Positions 34,697 through 43,090 of a DNA stretch of 64,000 nt are shown here, piece after piece. Under the pieces are notes generated by a model. It was not told where the DNA came from, did not search any database, and was given only the letters and a program-made list of their open reading frames with translations. The DNA is from Methylobacterium sp. Leaf125. Lineage in GTDB: Bacteria; Pseudomonadota; Alphaproteobacteria; Rhizobiales; Beijerinckiaceae. The position numbers and the translations under genes were made by a program. Within the stretch, counting starts at the first letter, position 1. Each line of letters opens with the position of its first letter. Location of the stretch: positions 39,203 to 103,202 of the forward strand of contig NZ_LMNU01000004.1 of NCBI RefSeq assembly GCF_001423085.1, given 5' to 3'.

Positions 34697-36175
34697 CTAG
34701 CCCGGCGCGAGGCCGAGGAGGGTTCCGAGGGGAACCACGAGGGTGAAGCCGCCATAGACGCCGTCCTTCGGCCGCCGGGCGGTGTAGGGATTCCAGAACG
34801 AGTTCGGATTGACGACGTACTGGACCACGGGCTCGAGGATCACGCCGGCCCCGACATCGATGTGGGCGTTCGCCTCGAAGATGAACTTGTCGCGCGAGAA
34901 CGGCGCACCGGAGCCGCCCGCGAAGGCGTTCGCGTCCGCCAGGAAGTCCGCGTAGTTGGCGTTGATGCGCTGCCAGTTGGCCTTCAGCCCGTAGGTGTCG
35001 TTGGGCCGGGTCTGGTCGGGCGATTGCAGCAGGATGCCGGCGAACGAATTGAACCGGATCGGGATCGTCGGATCGAAGGCGTAGCCGGTGCCGGTGTAGA
35101 CCGCGATCGCGGCCGGGTGGGGGTTGGCCGCCTCGGCGCCGCCGTCGGCGCGCCAGACCGTCTGCGAGGCGGTGAGCACCACGCCCGAGGTGCCCGACTT
35201 CTGCAGGGCCGGATCGCCGGGGAAGAGGCCCTTGGAGCGGCCCAGCGCCGTCTTGAAGTTATCCTCGTGGTCGGCGGTGTTGTAGAAGCCGGTGAGCGAG
35301 ACGCGGCCCGGATAGGCTTCCTGGGAGAAGTCGGTCTTGCGGCCGATCTCGGTCATGACGACGGCGCCGGCGAGGCGCTCGTAGCCGAAATCATAGCCCG
35401 ACAGCACGTTGGTGTTGGGGTTCACGCTGAAGGCGCCGGCCTGGATGTAGGTGGTCGGCGAGAGCTTGTAGGCGACGTTGGCCCCCCAGACCCCGTAGAG
35501 CGGCGAGGTGAAGCCGGCATTGAAGTAGAACATGTCCTGGAAGCAGGAATTGATCGAGTTGCACGGCGGCAGGCCGTAATACCGGTCCGGATGCGTGCGT
35601 CCGACCTCGACCACCAGGCGGTCGTCGAGCAGCTTCTGCTGGTAGGTGAAGAGCGACAGCCGGGCGAAGTTGGGGTTGTAGGGCGGCTGGTAGCCGACCG
35701 TGGTGTCGCCGATGTCGGCGGCCATGTTGAGGTTGCGCACCAGGCCGAAGAAGGTCTGGGTGAAGTTGATCGTCCCGCCCGAGATGCCCGCGAGCTTCTG
35801 CATGTCGGCGGTCATCGAGAGTACGAAGTAGGCCGAGTTCGACTGCTCGCCGGGCCGCAGGCCCATGCTCGGGTTGGCCTGGTAGAAGTCGTAGACGTTG
35901 ACGTCGAAGGTCAGGCCGCGGGCCGCCATCTCGGTGGCCCAGGGCGCCAGCGGGCCGACGCGGACCGGGTCCTTCGGCTTGTCGGCGATGGCCGGGTCGG
36001 TGCGCGGCTGGGTCTGCTCGTTGAGCTGGCCCACCGGCGAGGCGGTCTGCGCCAGCGCCGCCCTCCCAGCCAGGACACCGGCGGCCGCCAAAGCCGCCGA
36101 CAGGAGCGCATTCCGGGCGGCGCCCCATCCCGTCCGACGCCTCGGCACCGGTCCCCGTTCGATTCTCTGGATCAT
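34697..36175 (-). CDS. fmdC: outer-membrane porin, FmdC-like (OprB-family fold)
   Basis: This 492-residue protein has a signal peptide (hydrophobic [17 protein letters not shown] after a basic start) and a long beta-strand-rich mature part with the carbohydrate-selective porin style ([34 protein letters not shown]). A Cys pair ([11 protein letters not shown]) may form an extracellular-loop disulfide. In Methylophilus methylotrophus a porin, FmdC, is co-encoded with the amide/urea transporter FmdDEF and improves uptake of dilute amides; the same neighbours here (fmdA, fmdB, amiE, urt genes) support that role. A sigma-54 promoter lies about 120 bases upstream. The symbol rests on context as much as similarity. 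Confidence 0.75.
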   Translation of the reverse strand: MIQRIERGPVPRRRTGWGAARNALLSAALAAAGVLAGRAALAQTASPVGQLNEQTQPRTDPAIADKPKDPVRVGPLAPWATEMAARGLTFDVNVYDFYQANPSMGLRPGEQSNSAYFVLSMTADMQKLAGISGGTINFTQTFFGLVRNLNMAADIGDTTVGYQPPYNPNFARLSLFTYQQKLLDDRLVVEVGRTHPDRYYGLPPCNSINSCFQDMFYFNAGFTSPLYGVWGANVAYKLSPTTYIQAGAFSVNPNTNVLSGYDFGYERLAGAVVMTEIGRKTDFSQEAYPGRVSLTGFYNTADHEDNFKTALGRSKGLFPGDPALQKSGTSGVVLTASQTVWRADGGAEAANPHPAAIAVYTGTGYAFDPTIPIRFNSFAGILLQSPDQTRPNDTYGLKANWQRINANYADFLADANAFAGGSGAPFSRDKFIFEANAHIDVGAGVILEPVVQYVVNPNSFWNPYTARRPKDGVYGGFTLVVPLGTLLGLAPG

Positions 36176-36292
36176 CGTACCACCCCGCGTTCCAGCATCG
36201 ATCCCGCCTCAGACCCATCGCATCCACTTCAGGCGTGGAATTATATCTCGATAGGCCCAGACACTGTGCAGATCTGCTGTCGGGAAATACTT

Positions 36293-36308
36293 TGCAAAGG
36301 TAATGCCA
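36293..36308 (-). promoter_or_regulatory. sigma-54 (RpoN) promoter for the porin-amidase unit
   Basis: On the minus strand: TGGCATTACCTTTGCA, with GG and GC ten bases apart and an exact TGGCA-N6-TTGCA match, the best in the window. The predicted start near 36281 leaves a leader of about 105 bases before the porin ATG at 36175. The site sits just beyond the fmdB stop codon in an unusually AT-rich patch. Confidence 0.75.
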
Positions 36309-36317
36309 GTGCTTAAT

Positions 36318-36641
36318 TTAGTGGCTAATCATCCAGGGACGTGCAGATGGAAAGCTTTTAGCGGCTGGCGTTGCTTGCGTTTTGGCCTTCGTCGACCCGC
36401 TGCAGCAGCCGCACCCGGCCCCATGCCCGGACACCCGTCGGGGCGCGTGACGGCTGCGCTCGTTGGTGGCGTGCGCCTTGCGCAGGCCGGCATCCATGGA
36501 GGCGAGGTTCGGCGCGGTCAGGAAGGCGCGGCCGCAGGTGGTCCCGCAATCCGGGCAATCGTGCGGATCCTGGAACTCGGCCATCGGGCGCAGCACCGTG
36601 AACGGGCCGCAGGCGTCGCAGGCGTAATCGTAGACGGGCAT
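36318..36641 (-). CDS. fmdB: FmdB-type zinc-ribbon protein
   Basis: This 107-residue protein starts MPVYDYACDACGPFTVL, the FmdB N-terminus. A zinc ribbon is formed by Cys8, Cys11, Cys29 and Cys32 (DCPDCGTTCGRA). The C-terminal tail carries another Cys-rich spot (GCGCC near residues 80-85) and a Lys/Ala-rich end. FmdB proteins are associated with formamidase genes and are thought to regulate amide use in Methylophilus, although direct DNA binding is not well shown. The gene lies downstream of fmdA on the same strand, with 217 bases between, containing two hairpins. Confidence 0.88.
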   Translation of the reverse strand: MPVYDYACDACGPFTVLRPMAEFQDPHDCPDCGTTCGRAFLTAPNLASMDAGLRKAHATNERSRHAPRRVSGHGAGCGCCSGSTKAKTQATPAAKSFPSARPWMISH

Positions 36642-36699
36642 CGGGGCCTCTCGGTGATGTCTGCTGGAGGGCGGGCGGCGGCACGGCTCGCCTCCCCGG

Positions 36700-36829
36700 C
36701 GGATCTCGGACCGGCGTGAGATCCGTCGAGCGCGTGGGGAGGCGGTGGAGGGAGGGGGCGTTCCGAGAGCCTGCGCATCCCGAGGGACGCCCAATCCCCC
36801 GCCCTGACCCCGCCCCACGAGGGGAGGGG
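36700..36829 (-). repeat. two GC-rich hairpins between fmdA and fmdB
   Basis: CGGATCTC (36700-36707) pairs with GAGATCCG (36718-36725). CCCCGCCCC (36808-36816) pairs with GGGGAGGGG (36821-36829), apart from one mismatch, around ACGA. The second matches the family of CCCC/GGGG hairpins at 10822 and 42996. They could reduce fmdB expression relative to fmdA. Confidence 0.45.
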
Positions 36830-36858
36830 GATCGGCGCCGGATCGGGCGCGCCGGTTC

Positions 36859-38088
36859 TCAGAGGTCCGGCGACAGGGGCATCTGGATCGAGCCGTCGAG
36901 GAACTTCGTCGGTCCGTCGGCACCGGGATTGATGTCGAAGTCGAAGATCTTCGTCGGGATCCAGAGGGTGGCGCAGGCGTTCGGGATGTCGACGACCCCC
37001 GAGATGTGACCCTGGACCGGCGCGGTGCCGAGGATCGAGTAGGCCTGGGCACCCGAGTAGCCGAACTTCTTCAGGTACTCGATCGCGTTGAGGCAGGCCT
37101 GGCGGTAGGCCACCGTCACGTCGAGGTAATGCTGCTTGCCGTACTCGTCGACGGAGACGCCCTCGAAGATGAGGTGGTCGTCGAACTTCGGCGTGATCGG
37201 CGACGGCTTGAAGATCGGGTTCTTGATCCCGTACTTGGCCATGCCGTCCTTGATCAGGCTGACCTTGAGGTGGACCCAGCCCGCCATCTCGATGGCGCCG
37301 CAGAAGGTGATCTCGCCGTCGCCCTGGCTGAAATGCAGGTCGCCCATCGAGAGGCCGGCGCCGGGCACGTAGACCGGGAAGTAGATCTTCGAGCCGCGCG
37401 ACAGGTCCTTGATGTCGCAATTGCCGCCGTGCTCGCGCCCCGGCACGGTGCGGGCGCCCGTGGCCGCCGCCGCGTCGCGGCCCTCGCCCTTGAGCCGGCC
37501 CATATGGGCGGTCGGCGCGAAGGGCAGGGTGGCCAGCGCCGGGACCCGGTTGGGGTCGGTGTCGAACAGCGCCTTCTCGCGGGTGTTCCAGGTCTCCAGC
37601 ATCTTCGGATCGGGCAGGCAGCCGATCAGGCCGGGATGGATCAGGCCGGGGAAGCGCACGCCGGGGATGTGGCGCGACTTGGTGAACATGCCCTCGAAGT
37701 CCCAGATCGATTTCTGGGCCTGGGGGAAGTGCTCGTCGAGGAAGCCGCCGCCGTTCTTCTTGGAGAAGAAGCCGTTGAAGCCCCACTGGCTCTCGGGCTT
37801 GGCGCCGATGTCGAGGAGGTCGACCACGAGGAGGTCACCGGGCTCGGCGCCCTCGACGCCGATCGGGCCGGAGAGGAAGTGCACGATCGAGAGATCGATG
37901 TCGCGCACGTCGTCGGCGGAATCGTTGTTCTTGATGAAGCCGCCGGTCCAGTCATAGGTCTCGACGATGAAGTCGTCGCCGGGCTTGACCATCGCCACCA
38001 TCGGGATGTCGGGGTGCCAGCGGTTGTGCACCATGTCGTTGTCGTAGGCCGATTGGGTCAGATCGACCTTGATCAGGGTCTCGGGCAT
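36859..38088 (-). CDS. fmdA: formamidase
   Basis: This 409-residue protein begins MPETLIKVDLTQSAYDNDMVHNRWHPD, as FmdA of Methylophilus methylotrophus (about 407 residues) does, and shows the acetamidase/formamidase family blocks GDDFIVETYDWTGGFIKNND, GPIGVEGAEPGDLLVVDLLD, GVRFPGLIHPGLIGC and GDGEITFCGAIEMAG. It hydrolyses formamide to formate and ammonia in the cytoplasm as a metal-dependent enzyme. In a methylotroph the formate can feed formate dehydrogenase for energy. It lies between the Urt-type transporter genes and fmdB. The start at 38088 gives family length; upstream GGGAG is a possible ribosome site. Confidence 0.95.
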   Translation of the reverse strand: MPETLIKVDLTQSAYDNDMVHNRWHPDIPMVAMVKPGDDFIVETYDWTGGFIKNNDSADDVRDIDLSIVHFLSGPIGVEGAEPGDLLVVDLLDIGAKPESQWGFNGFFSKKNGGGFLDEHFPQAQKSIWDFEGMFTKSRHIPGVRFPGLIHPGLIGCLPDPKMLETWNTREKALFDTDPNRVPALATLPFAPTAHMGRLKGEGRDAAAATGARTVPGREHGGNCDIKDLSRGSKIYFPVYVPGAGLSMGDLHFSQGDGEITFCGAIEMAGWVHLKVSLIKDGMAKYGIKNPIFKPSPITPKFDDHLIFEGVSVDEYGKQHYLDVTVAYRQACLNAIEYLKKFGYSGAQAYSILGTAPVQGHISGVVDIPNACATLWIPTKIFDFDINPGADGPTKFLDGSIQMPLSPDL

Positions 38089-38181
38089 GTTGCGTCGGTG
38101 CTCCCTTCCCAGACGTGAGGACACGCGTCCCCGTTCTCGCCGGCGGTGAGATCCGTCGGCGGGTGATGTGCCGGTGGTCGT

Positions 38182-38209
38182 CGGGCCGGGCGCGGTGCAC
38201 CCCGGCCCG
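38182..38209 (-). terminator. intercistronic hairpin upstream of fmdA
   Basis: CGGGCCGGG (38182-38190) pairs perfectly with CCCGGCCCG (38201-38209) around a ten-base loop, eight bases past the stop of the alpha/beta hydrolase. It may terminate or attenuate readthrough from the urt genes into fmdA. No T-tract follows. Confidence 0.45.
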
Positions 38210-38216
38210 GGGCCGG

Positions 38217-39233
38217 TCAGCTCGCGAGCAGCGCCTTGAGGGCTGCGTCGAGTGTGGCGATGTCGTCGGGGCTCGTGCCGGGACCGCCCGCGAAATGCCC
38301 CCACCAGGTCTCGATGACGCGCAGCTCCGCGTTCGGCATGGCCGCCGCCTCGAGGGCGTTGTCCTCGGGGGGAAAGTAGAGGTCGGTGGAGGCCGGCATC
38401 AGGATCGCCTTCGCGCGGATGGCACCGAGGGCGGCCTTGAGATCACCGTTGAAGCGGTCATTGGCGCTGATATCGCCGTTCTGCCAGGTCCAGAGCATGG
38501 CCAGAAGGTCGTTGGCGTCCCGGGTGTAGAACAGCCCCTCCCAGAACCCGACAAGGAAGTCCTCCAGCGAGGCGTAGCCCATATGGGTCTTGTCGGCCTC
38601 GATCCGGTAGAAGGTCTGCGACAGGCCCCAGCCGGCATAGACCCGACCGAAGGCGCGCAGGCCCCGGTTCGGCGGGCGGGTGTACCAGCCCTCGGCGTAG
38701 GCGGCATCGGCCTGCAGGGCGGCCTTGGCCCCTTCCAGGAAGACGAAGTTGTGCCGCGAGCACTTGGCCGAGCCCTGAAACGGCAGGATGCGCGGCACCA
38801 TGTCGGGGTAGAGCGCACCCCAATGGTAGGTCTGCAGGGCGCCCATCGACCAGCCGGTCACCAGCATCAGGGTCTCGATGCCGAAACGCTCGGTGACGAG
38901 CCGATGCTGCGCCGTGACGTTGTCGTAGGCGGTGACGTTGGGAAAGCGCGGCCCGTTCCAGGGCGGCGGCGTATTGCTCGGCGAGGACGAGAGCCCGTTG
39001 CCGAACATGTTCGGGATGATGATGAAGTACTTGTCCGGGTCGAGGGCCTTGCCGGGGCCGATCAGCCACTCGTTCTCGGTGTGCTGGCCCGAATACCAGG
39101 TCGGGTAGACGATGGCGTTGTCCCGGGCGGCGTTGAGCGTGCCGAAGGTCTTGTAGGCGAGCTTGGCGCTGCGCAGCGTCTTCCCGCACTGGAGGACGAA
39201 GTCGCCGAGCTCGAAGATCTCGTAATCGGCCAT
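38217..39233 (-). CDS. alpha/beta-hydrolase, homoserine O-acyltransferase (MetX)-like fold
   Basis: This 338-residue protein starts at 39233 (MADYEIFELGDF) behind AAGGGG; an ATG at 39251 would add six residues. The nucleophile elbow is GWSMGA with Ser129, and Asp284 (PASTDLYFP) and His313 (WWGHFAGGPG) complete the triad. The chain resembles MetX-type proteins (KLAYKTFGTLNAARDNAIVYPTW) but lacks clear acyltransferase-specific context: no met genes are near. Its position between urtE and fmdA on the same strand suggests a role in amide or ester use. An esterase or amidase is a reasonable guess, not a demonstrated one. Confidence 0.85.
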   Translation of the reverse strand: MADYEIFELGDFVLQCGKTLRSAKLAYKTFGTLNAARDNAIVYPTWYSGQHTENEWLIGPGKALDPDKYFIIIPNMFGNGLSSSPSNTPPPWNGPRFPNVTAYDNVTAQHRLVTERFGIETLMLVTGWSMGALQTYHWGALYPDMVPRILPFQGSAKCSRHNFVFLEGAKAALQADAAYAEGWYTRPPNRGLRAFGRVYAGWGLSQTFYRIEADKTHMGYASLEDFLVGFWEGLFYTRDANDLLAMLWTWQNGDISANDRFNGDLKAALGAIRAKAILMPASTDLYFPPEDNALEAAAMPNAELRVIETWWGHFAGGPGTSPDDIATLDAALKALLAS

Positions 39234-39262
39234 CTCGGCCCCTTTTGGCATGTCGGGTCCCG

Positions 39263-40024
39263 TCAGACGGAGAGGAAGCGGGCGACCTGGGCCTCGTCGA
39301 TATCGGCGCGCAGGGATTCATGGACGATGTGGCCGTTCTCGATCACCAGGACTCGGTCGGCGACATCGAGGGCGAAGCTGAGCACCTGCTCGGAGACCAC
39401 GATGGAGAGCCCGCGGTCGTCGCGGATCTTCTTCAGGGTGCGGCCCATCTCACGGATGATCGAGGGCTGGATGCCCTCGGTGGGCTCGTCGAGGAGGAGG
39501 ACCTTGGGCCGGCTCGCCAGCGCCCGGGCAATGGCGAGCTGCTGCTGCTGGCCGCCCGACAGGTTGCCGCCGCGCCGGCCCTTCATCTCCAGGAGGACCG
39601 GGAACATCGTGTAGAGTTCCTGCGGCACCCGGCGCTCCCCGGTGACGGTGAGCCCGGTCTCGATGTTCTCCTGCACGGTCATGGCGGAGAAGATCATCCG
39701 GCCCTGCGGCACGTAGGCGAGGCCCTTGGCCACGCGCTGGTGGCTCTTCAGGCCCTCGACCCCGGCGCCGTCGACCTGGATCGTCCCGGACTTGACCGGC
39801 ACGATGCCCATCAGGGTCTTCATCAGCGTGGTCTTGCCCATGCCGTTACGGCCCATCACGGCGACGATCTCGCCGGGTGCCACGGCGATGTCGAGGCCGT
39901 GCAGGACCTCGCTCTGGCCATAGGCCGCGTGCAGGTCGCGGATCGCCAGCATCGGCGGGACGCCGCCCTGGATCAGGGGCGCGGGCGAGAAGGCCGGCGA
40001 GGGGGCGGGCGTGGTCTGGAGCAT
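39263..40024 (-). CDS. urtE: urea/short-chain amide ABC transporter ATPase
   Basis: This 253-residue ATPase has Walker A GRNGMGKTT, YVPQGRMIFSAMTVQEN, signature LSGGQQQQLAIARAL and Walker B VLLLDEPTEGIQPSII, the UrtE/FmdF pattern. A 24-residue Pro-rich lead precedes MLAIRDLHAAYG, so an internal start at 39952 is possible and would match the usual UrtE length better. It forms the ATPase pair with the product of urtD, 14 bases upstream, and energises uptake of urea or small amides. Confidence 0.92.
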   Translation of the reverse strand: MLQTTPAPSPAFSPAPLIQGGVPPMLAIRDLHAAYGQSEVLHGLDIAVAPGEIVAVMGRNGMGKTTLMKTLMGIVPVKSGTIQVDGAGVEGLKSHQRVAKGLAYVPQGRMIFSAMTVQENIETGLTVTGERRVPQELYTMFPVLLEMKGRRGGNLSGGQQQQLAIARALASRPKVLLLDEPTEGIQPSIIREMGRTLKKIRDDRGLSIVVSEQVLSFALDVADRVLVIENGHIVHESLRADIDEAQVARFLSV

Positions 40025-40038
40025 GGCGCCGTTTCCTC

Positions 40039-40824
40039 TCAGTGGCCGAGATAGACTTCGATGACCTTCGGGTCGTTCTTGACCCGCTCCATCGAGCCCT
40101 CGGACAGGACCTTGCCCTGGTGCAGCACGGTGACCCGGTGGGCGATGTCCTCGACGAACTTCATGTCGTGCTCGATCACCAGCACCGAGCGGCCCTTGAT
40201 GATCTGGTTGAGCAGCTCGGCGGTCTTGATGCGCTCGCCGACGCTCATGCCCGCCACCGGCTCGTCGAGCATCAGCAGTTCCGGGTCCTGGATCAGCAGC
40301 ATGCCGATCTCGAGCCACTGCTTCTGGCCGTGACTGAGGAACTCGGCCCGCTCGAGGAGCTGGTCCTTGAGGAAGATCATGCTGGCGACCTCCTCGATCC
40401 GGTCGCGGACCTCGGCGTCGCGCTTGAAGGTCAGGGCGCCGAAGACCGAGCGGCCCCGCGGAAAGGAGATCTCCAGGTTCTCGAACACCGTGAGGTCGTC
40501 GTAGATCGACGGGGTCTGGAACTTGCGGCCGACGCCGGCCTGGACGATGGCGCTCTCGGAGAGCTTGGTGAGTTCCTGGCCCTTGTACTTGATGGAGCCG
40601 GCGCTGGCCTTGGTGCGCCCGCAGATCAGGTCGAGCACGGTGGTCTTGCCGGCCCCGTTGGGACCGATGATGACCCGGATCTCGTTGGGGTCGACGTAGA
40701 ACGAGACGTCGTTGACCGCCTTGAACCCGTCGAAGGAGACGGTGAGGGATTCCACCGCCAGGAGGAAGTCCTTCTCGGCCGGATCGGCGCCGATGCGGTG
40801 CGAGGGCAGGAGGGCTGCGTTCAT
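40039..40824 (-). CDS. urtD: urea/short-chain amide ABC transporter ATPase
   Basis: This 261-residue ATPase has Walker A GPNGAGKTT (about residues 54-62), the UrtD-type signature LSHGQKQWLEIGMLL and Walker B LLMLDEPVAGMSVGE, followed by switch His VIEHDM. The insertion GRKFQTPSIYDDLTVFENLEI is typical of UrtD. It lies between urtC (8 bases) and urtE (14 bases) in a tight operon. Together with UrtE it hydrolyses ATP at the cytoplasmic face. Confidence 0.94.
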   Translation of the reverse strand: MNAALLPSHRIGADPAEKDFLLAVESLTVSFDGFKAVNDVSFYVDPNEIRVIIGPNGAGKTTVLDLICGRTKASAGSIKYKGQELTKLSESAIVQAGVGRKFQTPSIYDDLTVFENLEISFPRGRSVFGALTFKRDAEVRDRIEEVASMIFLKDQLLERAEFLSHGQKQWLEIGMLLIQDPELLMLDEPVAGMSVGERIKTAELLNQIIKGRSVLVIEHDMKFVEDIAHRVTVLHQGKVLSEGSMERVKNDPKVIEVYLGH

Positions 40825-40832
40825 CGGAGGTC

Positions 40833-41987
40833 CTACTCGGCCGCGTGGGTCAGGGCGACGGCGGGGGCGGGCTCCAGGGCCTTCACGCGCCGGGTCAGGC
40901 GGGGCTCGACGTAGGTGCGGTAGATGCCCGCCAGGCCGTTCGGGAAGGCCAGCACCACGGCGATGAACAGGGCGCCGAGACCGAAGAGCCAGAGCTCCGG
41001 AAAGCTCTCCGAGAAGCTGGTCTTGGCCCAGTTGACGAGGAGGGTGCCCCAGACGGCGCCGAACAGCGACAGGCGCCCGCCCACGGCGGCGTAGATCACC
41101 ATCTCGATCGAGGGCACGATGCCCACGAAGGAGGGCGACATGAACCCGACCTGCAGGGTGAACATCGCCCCCCCGATGGCCGCGAACACCGCCGCGAGGC
41201 AGAACGCGAAGGTCTTGAAGCTCGCCACCTGGTAGCCCGAGAATCGGACCCGGTCCTCCTTGTCGCGCATGGCCAGGAGGATGCGCCCGAGCTTCGACTT
41301 CTTCACCATCTGGGCGAACAGGATGCAGCCGACGAGCAGCCCCGCATTGACGAAGTAGAGGATGTTATGGGCGCTGTCGGTGCGGATGTCCCAGCCGTGC
41401 AGGGTGCGCAGGTCGGTGATGCCGTTGATGCCGCCGGTGTAGCCCTGCTGGCCGACGATGAGGATCGTCAGGATGGCGGCGATGGCCTGGGTGATGATGG
41501 CGAAGTAGGTGCCGCCGACGCGGCGGCGGAACATCGCCGTGCCGATGACGAAGGCGAAGAGCGCCGGCACCACCAGCACCGCCAGGAGGGTGAAGGGCAG
41601 GCTCTGGAACGGCTTCCAGAACCAGGGCAGGGCAGTGATCTGGTTCCAGTCCATGAAGTCGGGGATGCCGGGCGTCGACTGGATCTTGGTGTTCTCGATG
41701 CTGGAGGCCTCCAGCTTGAGATACATCGCCATCAGGTAGCCGCCGAGGCCGAAGAACACGCCCTGGCCCAGGGAGAGGATGCCGCCGAAGCCCCAGCAGA
41801 TGACGAGGCCGAGGGCCACGAAGGAATAGGTCAGGTACTTGCCGACGAGGTTGAGGCGGAAGGCGTCGAGCAGCAGCGGCAGCACCACGAAGATGACGGC
41901 CACGAGGAGCGCAAGGCTCACCCATTCCATCGGCTTCATGAAGGGGTTGTCGTTCACGACGGGGGTGGGGGATGTGGAGCGGGTCAT
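40833..41987 (-). CDS. urtC: urea/short-chain amide ABC transporter permease
   Basis: This 384-residue LivM-type permease has about ten membrane segments. It shows the UrtC landmarks GFGGILSLGQGVFFGLGGYLMAM with its following polar loop (KIQSTPGIPDFMDWN), GGTYFAIITQA, GGINGITDL and AMRDKEDRVRFSGY. The start at 41987 is 14 bases after the urtB stop. It pairs with UrtB to form the inner-membrane channel. Confidence 0.94.
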   Translation of the reverse strand: MTRSTSPTPVVNDNPFMKPMEWVSLALLVAVIFVVLPLLLDAFRLNLVGKYLTYSFVALGLVICWGFGGILSLGQGVFFGLGGYLMAMYLKLEASSIENTKIQSTPGIPDFMDWNQITALPWFWKPFQSLPFTLLAVLVVPALFAFVIGTAMFRRRVGGTYFAIITQAIAAILTILIVGQQGYTGGINGITDLRTLHGWDIRTDSAHNILYFVNAGLLVGCILFAQMVKKSKLGRILLAMRDKEDRVRFSGYQVASFKTFAFCLAAVFAAIGGAMFTLQVGFMSPSFVGIVPSIEMVIYAAVGGRLSLFGAVWGTLLVNWAKTSFSESFPELWLFGLGALFIAVVLAFPNGLAGIYRTYVEPRLTRRVKALEPAPAVALTHAAE

Positions 41988-42001
41988 GACGTTCAGGCTC
42001 C

Positions 42002-42928
42002 TCAGCGCCGGACCTTGAGGGTGAAGAGGCCCTGCGGCCGCAGCATCAGGATGCCGACCACCGCCAGCAGCGTGATCACCTTCGCGGTGGAGCCCGAGAG
42101 GAAGAATTCGAGGGTCGACTGCGTCTGCGAGATCGAGAAGGCCGAGGCGATGGTGCCGAGCAGGGAGGCGGCGCCGCCGAAGACCACGATCAGGAAGGTG
42201 TCGACGATGTAGAGCTGGCCCGAGGTCGGCCCGGTGGAGCCCACCATGGTAAAGGCCGAGCCGGCGATGCCGGCAATGCCGCAGCCGAGGCCGAAGGTCA
42301 GGCGGTCCACCTTCTCGGTGTCGATGCCGACGGCGCCGGCCATCGCGCGGTTCTGCACCACGGCGCGGACCTGGGCGCCGAAGCGGGAGCGGTACATCAG
42401 GATCGCGACGCCGACGGTGATCAGGGTGGTGATGGCCATCACGAACATGCCGTTGATCGGGATCTCGATGGTGTCGGTGACCTGCACGGAGCCGATGAGC
42501 CAGGCGGGCAGCTCCACGCCGACCTCGCGGGCGCCGAAGATCGAGCGGTAGGCCTGCTGCAGGATCAGCGAGAGGCCCCAGGTGGCCAGCAGCGTGTCGA
42601 GCGGGCGCTTGTAGAGGTGGCGGATCAGCGCCCATTCCACCAGCATTCCGAGCGCCCCGGAGGCCAGGAAGGCCAGGGCCATCGCCACGAAGAAGTAGGC
42701 CGGGAACAGGGCCGGCAGGTGGCTCTGGAAGAAGCCCGAGCAGAGATAGGTCATGTAGGCGCCGAGGATCATGAACTCCCCGTGGGCCATGTTGATCACC
42801 CCCATCTGGCCGAAGATGATCGCCAGCCCCAGGGCCATCAGCACGTAGACCGAGAACAGGATCAGCCCGGCGAAGCCCTGCATCGCGAAGATCGCGCCAA
42901 GATCACCGAGGGAGTAGTCGCCGAACAT
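42002..42928 (-). CDS. urtB: urea/short-chain amide ABC transporter permease
   Basis: This 308-residue LivH-type permease starts at 42928 behind CGGAG. It shows GQMGVINMAHGEFMILGAY (about 45-63) and the UrtB-specific AVVQNRAMAGAVGIDTEKVDRL. It is shorter than many UrtB proteins (some carry a long N-terminal domain) and matches the FmdE/short UrtB form. A near-consensus sigma-54 site lies just upstream, so urtBCDE might be transcribed separately from urtA. Confidence 0.94.
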   Translation of the reverse strand: MFGDYSLGDLGAIFAMQGFAGLILFSVYVLMALGLAIIFGQMGVINMAHGEFMILGAYMTYLCSGFFQSHLPALFPAYFFVAMALAFLASGALGMLVEWALIRHLYKRPLDTLLATWGLSLILQQAYRSIFGAREVGVELPAWLIGSVQVTDTIEIPINGMFVMAITTLITVGVAILMYRSRFGAQVRAVVQNRAMAGAVGIDTEKVDRLTFGLGCGIAGIAGSAFTMVGSTGPTSGQLYIVDTFLIVVFGGAASLLGTIASAFSISQTQSTLEFFLSGSTAKVITLLAVVGILMLRPQGLFTLKVRR

Positions 42929-42962
42929 GGGTTCGTTCTCCGAAGGATGCCGCCGAAGGATG

Positions 42963-42978
42963 TGCAAGCATCGGGCCG
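42963..42978 (-). promoter_or_regulatory. possible sigma-54 promoter in front of urtB
   Basis: On the minus strand: CGGCCCGATGCTTGCA. GG and GC are ten bases apart and TTGCA is perfect, but the first base is C instead of T. The predicted start would fall about 24 bases before the urtB ATG. A single-mismatch site is weaker evidence than the exact ones elsewhere. Confidence 0.4.
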
Positions 42979-42995
42979 ATCAACACCGTAGACGT

Positions 42996-43021
42996 CCCCC
43001 TCCCCACGCAAGGGGAGGGGG
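42996..43021 (-). terminator. perfect 10-base hairpin between urtA and urtB
   Basis: CCCCCTCCCC (42996-43005) and GGGGAGGGGG (43012-43021) flank ACGCAA. In the transcript of the minus strand this follows the urtA stop and precedes urtB. It probably limits readthrough, or stabilises urtA mRNA, so that binding protein exceeds permease. No T-tract. Confidence 0.5.
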
Positions 43022-43044
43022 GAGCAGGTCCTGGGGGAGCGGGT

Positions 43045-43090
43045 TCTACTGGTAGCTGTCTCTACTGGTAGCTGTCTCTACTGGTAGCCC
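43045..43090. repeat. 16-base tandem repeat, almost three copies, at the 3' end of urtA
   Basis: TCTACTGGTAGCTGTC occurs at 43045-43060 and 43061-43076, and its first 12 bases again at 43077-43088. On the minus strand each copy encodes the end of UrtA (Gly-Tyr-Gln-stop), so the last codons and stop have been duplicated behind the gene. Confidence 0.85.
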
